A DNA stretch of 22,362 nucleotides from an uncultured Saprospiraceae bacterium (GTDB taxonomy: Bacteria > Bacteroidota > Bacteroidia > Chitinophagales > Saprospiraceae): NCBI GenBank assembly GCA_937894165.1, contig CALCSX010000293.1, forward strand, positions 1 to 22,362. Direction: 5' to 3'. This document shows, piece by piece, positions 15,172 through 22,362 of this stretch (its first letter is position 1; every line of letters starts with the position of its first letter). The notes beneath the pieces are model-generated. The model saw only the letters and a list, made by a program, of their open reading frames with translations, ran no database searches and was not told the origin of the DNA. A program made the position numbers and the translations under genes.

Positions 15172-18100
15172 TTAATCAAATTTAATATCCAGGGCCAATC
15201 CTCTAAGTTCATGTATCAATACATTGAACGATTCAGGAACGTTAGGCTCAGGTAAATTATTACCCTTAACTATCGCTTCGTAGGCCTTCGCTCTTCCTAT
15301 TATATCATCCGATTTAATAGTTAGTAGTTCTTGAAGGATATTAGCGGCACCAAATGCTTCAAGTGCCCAAACCTCCATCTCACCAAATCTCTGACCACCA
15401 AATTGAGCTTTACCACCCAAAGGTTGCTGTGTAATAAGTGAGTATGGACCGATAGATCTGGCGTGCATCTTATCGTCAATCATATGCGATAATTTCAGCA
15501 TGTAAATCACACCTACAGTTGCCTGCTGGTGGAACTTATCTCCTGTTTCACCGTCATATAAGAAAGTCTGACCCAAAGATGGCAATGAAGCTTTTTGGAT
15601 TTCACTTTCTATTTCATCTTGAGTCGCACCGTCAAAAATTGGTGTTGCATATCGCAAGCCAAGTTTTTCACCTGCCCAGCCCAAAACTGTTTCGAAAATT
15701 TGTCCCAAGTTCATCCTAGAAGGTACTCCAAGTGGATTCAACACGATATCAACAGGTGTTCCATCTGCAAGGAATGGCATATCCTCCATTCTTACAATTT
15801 TAGACACAATACCTTTATTTCCGTGACGACCTGCTAACTTGTCCCCTACTTTCAGTTTTCTCTTTTTAGCCAAATAAACTTTAGCTAACTTCAAAACTCC
15901 GGCAGGAAGTTCATCCCCGATACTGATGTTGAATTTTTCTCTTTTGTAACGACCTACTTCTTCATTTACCTTAATGGTATAATTGTGAAGTAATTTCGAA
16001 ATCAGAGCATTTGATTCATTCTCATCTGTCCAGTTACCATAATCTACAGATGAATAATCGATATTTTTAAGAACAGTTTTTGTTAATTTACTGCCTTTTG
16101 GTACCAATTCTTCATTATAAATAGACTTAATACCTTCCGTTGGTCTTCCTTTAGTAAGTACGGCCAATTTATCTACCAATAAAGTTTTCAATTCATTGAG
16201 AGCAATTGAATGTTGATCATCCAATTTGTCCAATAAATTCTTCTCTTGAGTCTTTTGACTCTTATCTTTCTTAGCTCTTGCAAATAATTGCTTATCGATA
16301 ATAACTCCTTGCTCAGATGGAGGCGCTTTTAGAGATGCATCTTTCACATCTCCGGCTTTATCACCGAATATAGCCCGAAGTAATTTTTCTTCAGGAGTAG
16401 GATCAGATTCTCCTTTTGGAGTAATTTTTCCTATCAGTATATCGCCTTCTCTTACCCAAGCTCCGATTCTGATAATACCATTTTCATCAAGATCTTTAGT
16501 CGCTTCTTCACTAACATTTGGAATGTCTGCGGTCAACTCCTCTTCCCCTAACTTGGTATCTCTCACATCCATTTCGTAATGCTCGATATGAACCGATGTG
16601 AAAACATCTTCCTTTACTACTCTTTCAGATAGTACAATTGCATCCTCAAAGTTATAACCTTTCCAAGGCATGAATGCCACTCTAAGATTCTGTCCTAAAG
16701 CTAATTCACCATTATCTGTAGCATAACCATCACACAACAACATACCTTTATAAACTCTCATGCCTTTTTTAACAATCGGCTTAAGATTAATACAAGTACC
16801 TTGGTTAGTTCTAAGGAACTTAGTAAGGTTATAAACTTTCGTATCGTCTTCAAAAGCAACTAATTGCTCAGTTTCAGATCTATCATAGCGAATGATAACT
16901 TTATTTGCATCTACATATTCCACGATTCCATCTCCCTCAGCATTGATAAGCATTCGAGAATCCTGCGCTACCTGAGCTTCCAAACCTGTTCCAACAATTG
17001 GAGCAGTTGGTTTAATTAAAGGTACTGCCTGACGTTGCATGTTAGATCCCATCAAGGCTCTGTTCGCATCATCATTTTCTAAGAACGGAATTAATGACGC
17101 AGAAACTCCCACAATTTGGTTCGGCGCAACGTCAATGTATTCAATCTCCTCAGCAGTCAAAACCGGGAATTCACCCTGTTCTCTACACTTAATCCTATCA
17201 GTAAGGAAAGCACCTGTTTCATCAATAGGTGAGTTGGCCTGAGCAATTCTTCTCAAGTCCTCCCCTTCTGCAGAAAGGTATTTAACTCCTTCGGGAACCA
17301 TTACTACTTTGTCATTCACTACTTGTCTATAGGGGGTCTCAAGGAATCCCATTTTATTAAGCTTAGCATGCACACATAAAGTAGAAATAAGTCCAATGTT
17401 TGGACCTTCCGGTGTTTCAATAGTACAAAGTCTTCCATAGTGAGAATAGTGAACGTCCCTTACCTCAAAACCTGCTCTCTCTCTACTCAAACCACCCGGG
17501 CCTAGCGCTGAAATTCTTCTCTTGTGTGTTATTTCAGATAAAGGATTTGTTTGATCCAAAAATTGCGAAAGTTGCGATGTCCCAAAGAAGGAGTTAATCA
17601 CAGACGACAATGTTCTGGCATTGATCAAATCAATAGGTGCAAAAACTTCGTTGTCCCTAACATTCATTCTCTCACGAATGGTTCTTGCCATCCTTGCCAA
17701 ACCTACACCAAATTGAGCGTAAAGTTGCTCACCCACGGATCGCACTCTTCTATTACTCAAATGGTCAATATCATCCAACTCAGCTTTTTGGTTCATCAAA
17801 GAAACCAAATACTTCACTATTGAAATAATATCTTCCTTCGTTAAGATGAGGGTTGACATATCTGTTGTAAGACCTAATTTTCTATTAATCTTATATCTTC
17901 CAACCTCACCCAAATTATATCTCTTATCGGAGAAAAATAATTTATCAATTATTCCTCTTGCTGTTTCTTCATCGGGTGGATCAGTACCTCTTAACTGTCT
18001 ATAGATATACTCTACGGCTTCAATCTCCGAACTTGACGGATCTTTTTGAAGTGTATTATATATGATTGAATAATCCTCTTCGATATCTTCTTTTTGAAGT

Positions 18101-18996
18101 ATTACTTCATCGACTTCGGCTTCGAGAATCATTTCGATAGTTTCCTCGTCGATAATGGAATCTCTCTCGAGAATTATTTCATTTCTTTCAATCGTAACAA
18201 CCTCACCTGTATCTTCATCAACGAAATCTTCCGTCCATTTTCTAAGGATACGAGCAGCCAATTTTCTCCCTATAGCTTTTTCTAAAGCTTTTTTATCAGC
18301 TTTGATCTCCTCAGCCAATCCAAAAAGATTAAGAATTTCTCTATCGGAATCAAAGCCAATAGCTCTTAACAATGTAGTTACCGGGAACTTCTTTTTTCTA
18401 TCGATATAAGCATACATGACAGTATTAATGTCAGTAGCAAACTCCATCCAAGAACCTTTGAAAGGGATTACCCTTGCAGAGTGAATTTTAGTTCCATTCG
18501 GGTGGAAAGATTGGCTAAAAAATACTCCCGGTGATCTGTGCAACTGAGAAACAATTACTCTCTCTGCTCCATTGATCACAAAAGTACCCTTTGGCGTCAT
18601 ATATGGGATGTTTCCCAAAAATACATCCTGCACGATTGTCTCAAAATCGACATGCTCTTCATCGTTACATGAAAGTCTAAGTTTAGCTTTAAGAGGCACG
18701 CTATAAGTCAAGCCTCTTTGCATACACTCATCTATCGTGTATCTCGGTGGATCTATAAAGTAATCTAAAAATTCTAGATTAAAAATATTTCTGGCGTCAC
18801 TAATTGGGAAGTTCTCCTGAAATACACGGTATAAACCTTCACTATTTCTATTTTCGGGAGTTGTTTCCAGTTGGAAGAATTCTTGAAACGATTTCAATTG
18901 AATTTCCAACAAATCAGGGTTTTCAGAAGCAAGTTTGATCTTGCCAAAATTGTGTCTCTTAATATCCTGTGGAAAGTTTTGGCTGTTACTTGTCAT
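15172..18996 (-). CDS. rpoB: DNA-directed RNA polymerase subunit beta
   Basis: This 1274-residue subunit forms the other jaw of the core polymerase and carries the rifampicin pocket. The rifampicin region (about residues 472-498) reads GTSQLSQFLDQTNPLSEITH then KRRISALGPGGL. D481, H491 and S496 correspond to E. coli D516, H526 and S531 and carry the sensitive-type residues, so no common rifampicin-resistance change is visible. ETPEGPNIGLI follows. The C-terminal hallmark GGKAQFGGQRFGEMEVWALE and the acidic stretch GRHGNKGIVSKI near the active centre are intact. Length is typical of the phylum. The ATG at 18994-18996 is preceded by a 181-bp spacer containing hairpins. It is followed by rpoC after 34 bp. 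Confidence 0.99.
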   Translation of the reverse strand: MTSNSQNFPQDIKRHNFGKIKLASENPDLLEIQLKSFQEFFQLETTPENRNSEGLYRVFQENFPISDARNIFNLEFLDYFIDPPRYTIDECMQRGLTYSVPLKAKLRLSCNDEEHVDFETIVQDVFLGNIPYMTPKGTFVINGAERVIVSQLHRSPGVFFSQSFHPNGTKIHSARVIPFKGSWMEFATDINTVMYAYIDRKKKFPVTTLLRAIGFDSDREILNLFGLAEEIKADKKALEKAIGRKLAARILRKWTEDFVDEDTGEVVTIERNEIILERDSIIDEETIEMILEAEVDEVILQKEDIEEDYSIIYNTLQKDPSSSEIEAVEYIYRQLRGTDPPDEETARGIIDKLFFSDKRYNLGEVGRYKINRKLGLTTDMSTLILTKEDIISIVKYLVSLMNQKAELDDIDHLSNRRVRSVGEQLYAQFGVGLARMARTIRERMNVRDNEVFAPIDLINARTLSSVINSFFGTSQLSQFLDQTNPLSEITHKRRISALGPGGLSRERAGFEVRDVHYSHYGRLCTIETPEGPNIGLISTLCVHAKLNKMGFLETPYRQVVNDKVVMVPEGVKYLSAEGEDLRRIAQANSPIDETGAFLTDRIKCREQGEFPVLTAEEIEYIDVAPNQIVGVSASLIPFLENDDANRALMGSNMQRQAVPLIKPTAPIVGTGLEAQVAQDSRMLINAEGDGIVEYVDANKVIIRYDRSETEQLVAFEDDTKVYNLTKFLRTNQGTCINLKPIVKKGMRVYKGMLLCDGYATDNGELALGQNLRVAFMPWKGYNFEDAIVLSERVVKEDVFTSVHIEHYEMDVRDTKLGEEELTADIPNVSEEATKDLDENGIIRIGAWVREGDILIGKITPKGESDPTPEEKLLRAIFGDKAGDVKDASLKAPPSEQGVIIDKQLFARAKKDKSQKTQEKNLLDKLDDQHSIALNELKTLLVDKLAVLTKGRPTEGIKSIYNEELVPKGSKLTKTVLKNIDYSSVDYGNWTDENESNALISKLLHNYTIKVNEEVGRYKREKFNISIGDELPAGVLKLAKVYLAKKRKLKVGDKLAGRHGNKGIVSKIVRMEDMPFLADGTPVDIVLNPLGVPSRMNLGQIFETVLGWAGEKLGLRYATPIFDGATQDEIESEIQKASLPSLGQTFLYDGETGDKFHQQATVGVIYMLKLSHMIDDKMHARSIGPYSLITQQPLGGKAQFGGQRFGEMEVWALEAFGAANILQELLTIKSDDIIGRAKAYEAIVKGNNLPEPNVPESFNVLIHELRGLALDIKFD

Positions 18997-19023
18997 AAGT
19001 TTCTGATATATTTTAATTCTGGA

Positions 19024-19058
19024 TAGGTAATACCTAATAAATAACCTTGCTAAAGGTT
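19024..19058. promoter_or_regulatory. Two dyad-symmetric elements in the rpoB leader
   Basis: TAGGTA-A-TACCTA (19024-19036) is a perfect 6-bp-arm palindrome, its loop too small for an RNA hairpin. AACCTT-GCTA-AAGGTT (19043-19058) is a perfect 6-bp stem with a tetraloop. Both lie 28-62 bp upstream of the rpoB start. They could be mRNA structure or a protein site; function is not shown. Confidence 0.35.
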
Positions 19059-19080
19059 CAATATAAAATATTACGACAAT

Positions 19081-19111
19081 AGGCTTAGAGTGCTATTTAC
19101 ACTCTAAGCCT
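19081..19111 (-). promoter_or_regulatory. Strong hairpin in the rplL-rpoB intergenic region (attenuator or RNase processing site)
   Basis: AGGCTTAGAGTG (19081-19092) and CACTCTAAGCCT (19100-19111) pair perfectly over 12 bp around a 7-base loop. No T-run follows on the minus strand, so it is not a classical full terminator. In E. coli the same intergenic region has a partial attenuator and an RNase III site that lower rpoBC output relative to rplJL; an analogous role here is inference. A weaker possible stem, ATCACAA/TTGTGAT (19125-19131 and 19162-19168), lies closer to rplL. Confidence 0.6.
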
Positions 19112-19177
19112 CCATGTCATAATGATCACAAAGTATCTTCTAAACTAACATGCATAAGGCATTGTGATTAGAAGTTA

Positions 19178-19555
19178 TTACTTCAATTCTACTTCTGCAC
19201 CTGCACCTTCTAAAGCTGCCTTAATTGACTCAGCTTCATCTTTGTTTACACCTTCTTTCAATGTTGAAGGAGCACCATCAACTAAATCTTTAGCTTCTTT
19301 TAAGCCTAGACCTAATAGGTTCTTCACTTCTTTAACGATAGCAAGTTTAGCTGCACCCGCAGACTTAAGAACTACATCAAAAGATGTTTTTTCTTCTGCT
19401 ACTTCTCCAGCGTTTCCTGCAGGACCTGCTGCTACTGCTACAGCTGCTGCTGCCGGCTCAATTCCATAAGTGTCCTTAAGAATAGCAGCTAATTCGTTTA
19501 CTTCCTTAACTGTTAAGTTTACTAATTGTTCTGCTAAAGCATTTAAATCTGCCAT
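19178..19555 (-). CDS. rplL: 50S ribosomal protein bL12 (L7/L12)
   Basis: The 125-residue stalk protein has the N-terminal dimerisation domain (about 1-32, LAEQLVNLTVKEVNELAAIL), an Ala/Gly-rich flexible hinge (about 35-52), and a C-terminal factor-binding domain beginning EKTSFDVVL with VKEVKNLLGLGLKEAKDLVD. bL12 dimers bind the uL10 tail and recruit GTPase factors such as EF-Tu and EF-G. Length is usual. It lies 69 bp downstream of rplJ with a hairpin between, and 181 bp upstream of rpoB. Confidence 0.98.
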   Translation of the reverse strand: MADLNALAEQLVNLTVKEVNELAAILKDTYGIEPAAAAVAVAAGPAGNAGEVAEEKTSFDVVLKSAGAAKLAIVKEVKNLLGLGLKEAKDLVDGAPSTLKEGVNKDEAESIKAALEGAGAEVELK

Positions 19556-19589
19556 TTTCTTTGTTTTTAATGTTTAATATAATAAAATT

Positions 19590-19606
19590 CACATATTTAA
19601 TATGTG
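19590..19606 (-). promoter_or_regulatory. Small hairpin in the rplJ-rplL spacer
   Basis: CACATAT-TTA-ATATGTG is a perfect 7-bp stem with a 3-base loop, about 18 bp after the rplJ stop and 34 bp before the rplL start. bL12 is needed in several copies per ribosome against one uL10, so a processing or stability element here would fit. AT-rich and weak, so uncertain. Confidence 0.4.
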
Positions 19607-19624
19607 CGTTACTTGGAAGCCAAA

Positions 19625-20155
19625 TTAATTGGAAGCTCTCTCTTCAAGAGTCTTAACAAGACCTGCAATGATACTGCCACCCGATTTAAGGGCACTGACA
19701 ACATTCTTAGCAGGCGATTGCAAAATGAATACGATATCACCTATTAACTCCTCTTTAGATTTCAAGGTAGCTAGTGTCTCAATTGATTCATCTCCCAAGA
19801 AGATTGCTGAATCAATATAAGCCGCTTTAATAAATGGTCTTGTATCTTTCTTTCTAAAATCTTTAATCAATTTAGCAGGTGCATTAGCTACTGTCGTAAA
19901 CATAATAGCTGTAGGTCCTTTAAGTGAACTGTAAACACCTTCAAATGATTTTTCTTCAGACAATTGCTCCATCGCAATCTTAGCCAGTGTATTTTTCACC
20001 ACTTTCAATTCGATCCCCTGATCATAACAAACTGCTCTCAGTTGATTGATTTTTTCCACCGTTAGTTCGCTAGAATCTGTAAGATAGAAATTATCGTATT
20101 GTCTAAATTTTTCTTTCAGTTGCTCGACCGCAATTGCTTTTTCTTCTCTGTTCAT
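19625..20155 (-). CDS. rplJ: 50S ribosomal protein uL10
   Basis: This 176-residue protein is the base of the ribosomal stalk; it binds 23S rRNA with uL11 and carries bL12 dimers on its C-terminal helix. The N-terminal domain is recognisable (EEKAIAVEQLKEKF, then YLTDSSELTVEKINQLR, then IELKVVKNTLAKIAM), then KGPTAIMF and the C-terminal helix SALKSGGSIIAGLVKTLEERA. The start is only 12 bp after the rplA stop, leaving no room for an intergenic L10-type autoregulatory leader; any such element would have to lie inside rplA. Confidence 0.97.
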   Translation of the reverse strand: MNREEKAIAVEQLKEKFRQYDNFYLTDSSELTVEKINQLRAVCYDQGIELKVVKNTLAKIAMEQLSEEKSFEGVYSSLKGPTAIMFTTVANAPAKLIKDFRKKDTRPFIKAAYIDSAIFLGDESIETLATLKSKEELIGDIVFILQSPAKNVVSALKSGGSIIAGLVKTLEERASN

Positions 20156-20167
20156 AGTCTAGCTTAT

Positions 20168-20866
20168 TTATTTTTGGATGAATGTTTTAGAATCTACTTT
20201 AATTCCCGGGCTCATTGTTGAAGCCACAGAAATAGATTTAAAGTAAGTTCCTTTTGCTGATGAAGGCTTCATTTTACTCAAGGTTGTCAATAATTCCTTC
20301 GCATTGTCAGAAAGTTGATCAGGCGAAAATGACACACGACCAATTGAGGCATGAATAATTCCATACTTATCAACTCTAAATGCAATTTTACCACCTTTAA
20401 CGTCAGCAACTGCAGAAGCAACGTCCATTGTCACAGTTCCTGTTTTAGGATTGGGCATCAAACCACGTGGTCCAAGAATTCTACCAATCTTTCCTACTTG
20501 AGCCATAACATTTGGTGTAGCAATAATAACGTCTACATCAGTCCATCCACCTTGTACTTTTTCTACTAAATCATTTAAGCCAACATAATCAGCACCGGCA
20601 TCTCTTGCTTCCTGCTCTTTGTCAGGTGTACAAAATACTGCTACTCTCTTAACTTTACCGGTACCGTGCGGCAAGGTAACTGTACCTCGTATAGCTTGAT
20701 CAGCTTTACGCGGGTCAACTCCTAATTTAACGTGTACATCGACAGATGCGTCAAATTTTGTGATGTTAACATCCTTCACCAACGTCATTGCATCCTTTAA
20801 AGCATACAATTTGTCTACATCCACCTTTTCATTGGCGATTTTTCTCTTTTTTGATACTTTTGTCAT
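20168..20866 (-). CDS. rplA: 50S ribosomal protein uL1
   Basis: This 232-residue protein forms the L1 stalk that helps move deacylated tRNA out of the E site, and in many bacteria represses its own operon by binding the mRNA leader. Signature blocks are intact: VDVHVKLGVDPRKADQAIRG, then PHGTGKVKRVAVFC, then GKIGRILGPRGLMPNPKTGT, and the C-terminal SISVASTMSPGIKVD. Length is standard. It starts 56 bp after rplK and runs close into rplJ. Confidence 0.98.
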   Translation of the reverse strand: MTKVSKKRKIANEKVDVDKLYALKDAMTLVKDVNITKFDASVDVHVKLGVDPRKADQAIRGTVTLPHGTGKVKRVAVFCTPDKEQEARDAGADYVGLNDLVEKVQGGWTDVDVIIATPNVMAQVGKIGRILGPRGLMPNPKTGTVTMDVASAVADVKGGKIAFRVDKYGIIHASIGRVSFSPDQLSDNAKELLTTLSKMKPSSAKGTYFKSISVASTMSPGIKVDSKTFIQK

Positions 20867-20922
20867 AATTCAAAGTTTTAGGTCAAACATCACATTCTCA
20901 GTGACTCCCTTATTAATAAATA

Positions 20923-21369
20923 TTAATTTTTCTCCCAAGGTGGAGTACCTTTAACTTTAATGCCCATACTTCTAGCAGTTCCGGCTACCATTTTCATAGC
21001 AGAATCCATTTTAAATGCATTAAGGTCTTTCATCTTGATTTCAGCGATTTCTCTAATCTGATCCCAAGATACTGAACCAACCTTGATTCTATTAGGCTCA
21101 GCTGAACCCTTTTTGATCTTAGCAGCACTAAATAATTGTATTGAAGCAGGAGGTGTTTTAATAACAAATTCAAAGGATTTGTCCTTAAACACCGTTATAA
21201 TAACCGGTAGAATTTGTCCCATTCTATCCTGAGTCTCTGCATTAAATCTCTTACAGAACTCCATGATATTAACTCCCTTTGAACCTAATGCAGGACCTAT
21301 TGGAGGTGCTGGATTTGCCTGGCCTCCCTTTGCCTGAAGTTTAATAAAAGTTTCTATTTCCTTTGCCAT
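20923..21369 (-). CDS. rplK: 50S ribosomal protein uL11
   Basis: The 148-residue protein binds the GTPase-associated region of 23S rRNA and is the target region for thiostrepton and stringent-response signalling through RelA. The N-terminal domain has the conserved proline loop (KLQAKGGQANPAPPIGPALG) followed by GVNIMEFCKRFN. The C-terminal RNA-binding domain carries KTPPASIQL and the end motif MVAGTARSMGIKV. It starts 66 bp downstream of nusG, in a spacer with a candidate regulatory hairpin. Confidence 0.98.
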   Translation of the reverse strand: MAKEIETFIKLQAKGGQANPAPPIGPALGSKGVNIMEFCKRFNAETQDRMGQILPVIITVFKDKSFEFVIKTPPASIQLFSAAKIKKGSAEPNRIKVGSVSWDQIREIAEIKMKDLNAFKMDSAMKMVAGTARSMGIKVKGTPPWEKN

Positions 21370-21396
21370 TTCAGAATTTTTAATAAAGTTATTGCT

Positions 21397-21428
21397 GACT
21401 TAGGGAAGCATCCAACAGGAACTAAGCC
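21397..21428 (-). promoter_or_regulatory. Hairpin in the nusG-rplK spacer; possible uL1 autoregulatory site
   Basis: On the minus strand GGCTTAG (21428-21422) and CTAAGTC (21403-21397) pair over 7 bp with one G-U, enclosing 18 bases that can form a further 3-bp stem (GGA/TCC). It begins 7 bp after the nusG stop and ends 27 bp before the rplK ATG. This is where uL1 repressor sites occur in other bacteria; I cannot confirm the uL1 recognition motif by eye. Confidence 0.4.
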
Positions 21429-21435
21429 TTAGCGA

Positions 21436-21984
21436 TTAATTTTGCTTTTCTACTTGCATGAAATTCAGCTCAACCTCAGTACCTCTACCGAAGATTTTTA
21501 CCATTACTTTCAGCTTCTTTTTATCTTCATTTACCTCAACGATCTCACCAACGAAATCATTAAAAGGTCCATCTATAATTTTAACAGTTTCATTCATAAA
21601 GAATGGCTCCAACATCGCCTCGCCCATTTCATCAGACTCATCAACCTTACCTAAAAGTCTATTAGCTTCAGCTGCCTGCATTGGAATAGGTTTATTACCA
21701 CCCAAAAAATTGATTACATTATTCATTGAAGCAATCGCTTGAACTATCTCAGAAGAGAAAAGCTCCGGATGTGCCTCCACAATAATATAACCCGGAAGTA
21801 AATTTCTCTCTAAAATAACTTTCTTACCGCTTCGAATTTTGTAAACCTTCTCTGTCGGTACTACTATTTGAGTGACAATATGCTGCCAGTTAGACCTCTT
21901 CAGCTCCAATTCAATCTTTTCTTTGATCTTTTTCTCCTTGCCACTTATAACCCGAAGAGAATACCATTTAGTTTCACCTGACAT
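21436..21984 (-). CDS. nusG: Transcription elongation/termination factor NusG
   Basis: The 182-residue protein has an N-terminal NGN domain (starting ETKWYSLRVISGKEKKIKEK, with LLPGYIIVEA at about 63-72 and NFLGG near 92) that binds the polymerase clamp, and a C-terminal KOW domain (about 127-180, ETVKIIDGPFNDFVGEIVEV) that contacts NusE (S10) or Rho. The size and layout are those of housekeeping NusG rather than a specialised paralogue such as RfaH or UpxY, and the secE-nusG-rplK order supports this. It starts 36 bp after secE. Confidence 0.98.
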   Translation of the reverse strand: MSGETKWYSLRVISGKEKKIKEKIELELKRSNWQHIVTQIVVPTEKVYKIRSGKKVILERNLLPGYIIVEAHPELFSSEIVQAIASMNNVINFLGGNKPIPMQAAEANRLLGKVDESDEMGEAMLEPFFMNETVKIIDGPFNDFVGEIVEVNEDKKKLKVMVKIFGRGTEVELNFMQVEKQN

Positions 21985-22020
21985 ATCACAAAATTTGAAG
22001 GTTCAGCACCTATTTCAAAA

Positions 22021-22209
22021 TTAAATTCCGTAAAGGAAAGATAAGATTTGATTAGATACAATATCCATTACATAGATAATGAGAGCAAAAATTACTGATG
22101 CAATCAATACCACGATTGTATTTACAACCAACTCAGACCATGTAGGCCAGGTAACATTTTCTACCAACTCGTGGTAGCTTTCTTTAATATATAAAGTAAG
22201 CTTTTCCAT
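22021..22209 (-). CDS. secE: Preprotein translocase subunit SecE
   Basis: The 62-residue protein is the small single-span clamp subunit of the SecYEG channel. An amphipathic helix (MEKLTLYIKESYHELVENV) precedes the conserved TWPTWSELVVNT motif and one membrane segment at about residues 32-52 (TIVVLIASVIFALIIYVMDI). The frame stays open upstream to 22314, but that extension is the tRNA-Trp gene read in frame, so the ATG at 22207-22209 is the start. Only 13 bp separate it from the 3' end of the tRNA, and no Shine-Dalgarno is visible. Confidence 0.96.
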   Translation of the reverse strand: MEKLTLYIKESYHELVENVTWPTWSELVVNTIVVLIASVIFALIIYVMDIVSNQILSFLYGI

Positions 22210-22222
22210 TTTATTAATTTTG

Positions 22223-22295
22223 CACGGGCGGAAGGGCTCGAACCTCCGGCCTATGGTTTTGGAGACCATCGCTCTACCAACTGAGCTACGCCCGT
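22223..22295 (-). tRNA. tRNA-Trp (anticodon CCA)
   Basis: The 73-nt cloverleaf folds fully by eye. The acceptor ACGGGCG/CGCCCGT has discriminator G73, as expected for bacterial tRNA-Trp. The D arm is GCTC/GAGC with loop AGTTGGTA, and the anticodon stem is ATGGT/ACCAT with loop CTCCAAA (CCA at 34-36). The variable loop has 5 nt, and the T arm is GGAGG/CCTTC with loop TTCGAGC and one G-U pair. The 3' CCA is not encoded, so it is added after transcription. It is on the same strand and just upstream of secE, matching the tuf-trnW-secE-nusG order known in many bacteria; tuf would lie beyond the window. Confidence 0.97.
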
Positions 22296-22362
22296 TTACA
22301 GAAAAATTAAGCATCTGTTAAGACACTTAATTTCTCCAATTTATTTTTAAAAAATACTAATT
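22296..22362. other. AT-rich leader upstream of tRNA-Trp
   Basis: These 67 bp hold no gene. A small dyad TTAAG-ACA-CTTAA lies at 22318-22330. On the minus strand TAATTTTT, close to TAnnTTTG, lies near 22302-22309, but no TTG lies at the right distance upstream. The region may be the tuf-trnW spacer. Confidence 0.3.

Noticed and set aside
17490..17590. Rifampicin-resistance substitution in rpoB
   Set aside because: The key positions D481, H491 and S496 are the sensitive type; the differences from E. coli (Thr, Leu, Thr) look like lineage variation.
10863..18996. Open frames of 60-100 codons on the plus strand opposite rpoB and rpoC
   Set aside because: They are antisense shadows of strongly conserved genes, without start signals or recognisable products.
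22210..22314. N-terminal extension of SecE to a 97-residue protein
   Set aside because: The added codons are the tRNA-Trp gene read in frame; SecE homologues begin at or near the ATG at 22209.

Overview
The window is a chromosomal segment of a member of the Bacteroidota. The evidence is a secreted protein with a C-terminal type IX secretion (gliding-motility-associated, type B) sorting domain, few clear Shine-Dalgarno sequences, Bacteroidota-type RpoB/RpoC sequences, a candidate TTTG / TAnnTTTG promoter, and the gene order tRNA-Trp, secE, nusG, rplK, rplA, rplJ, rplL, rpoB, rpoC. The DNA is AT-rich. I lean towards the Cytophagales/Saprospirales side of the phylum, but one window cannot settle the genus. 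I see no insertion sequence, prophage, CRISPR array, origin or composition shift.

Left part (1-5501). The 3' end of a dTDP-4-dehydrorhamnose reductase gene (rfbD) meets, tail to tail and with an 11-bp overlap, a minus-strand gene for a membrane-anchored MutS-family ATPase. Divergent from that gene is a plus-strand pair: a 908-residue secreted multidomain protein with a T9SS sorting domain, then riboflavin synthase (ribE) 5 bp downstream.

Middle part (5502-8645). This is a run of small stress and envelope genes. It holds a monocistronic acidic coiled-coil lipoprotein with its own candidate promoter and a strong terminator, and a Dps ferritin preceded by a perfect AT-rich palindrome of Fur/PerR-like layout. 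A minus-strand ECF-type sigma factor converges on dps at a shared hairpin terminator. Divergent from the sigma gene is a three-gene plus-strand cassette (YtxH-like, DUF1469/holin-3_6-like, small hypothetical) that resembles the enterobacterial yqjD-yqjE-yqjK set in layout. A 10-bp-stem terminator closes it against the end of the next gene.

Right part (8646-22295, all minus strand). This is the core transcription and translation operon. Read in its own direction it runs tRNA-Trp, secE, nusG, rplK, rplA, rplJ, rplL, rpoB, rpoC, a strong terminator, and then a FUSC-family membrane protein that starts right after that terminator. Conserved hairpin-like structures lie in the rplK leader, between rplJ and rplL, and between rplL and rpoB, where ribosomal protein output is often uncoupled from RNA polymerase output. 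Most of the window is ordinary core chromosome. The items most worth a second look are the membrane MutS-like ATPase, the dps palindrome, the sigma/YtxH/DUF1469 cluster, the rplL-rpoB hairpin and the terminator-abutting FUSC gene.
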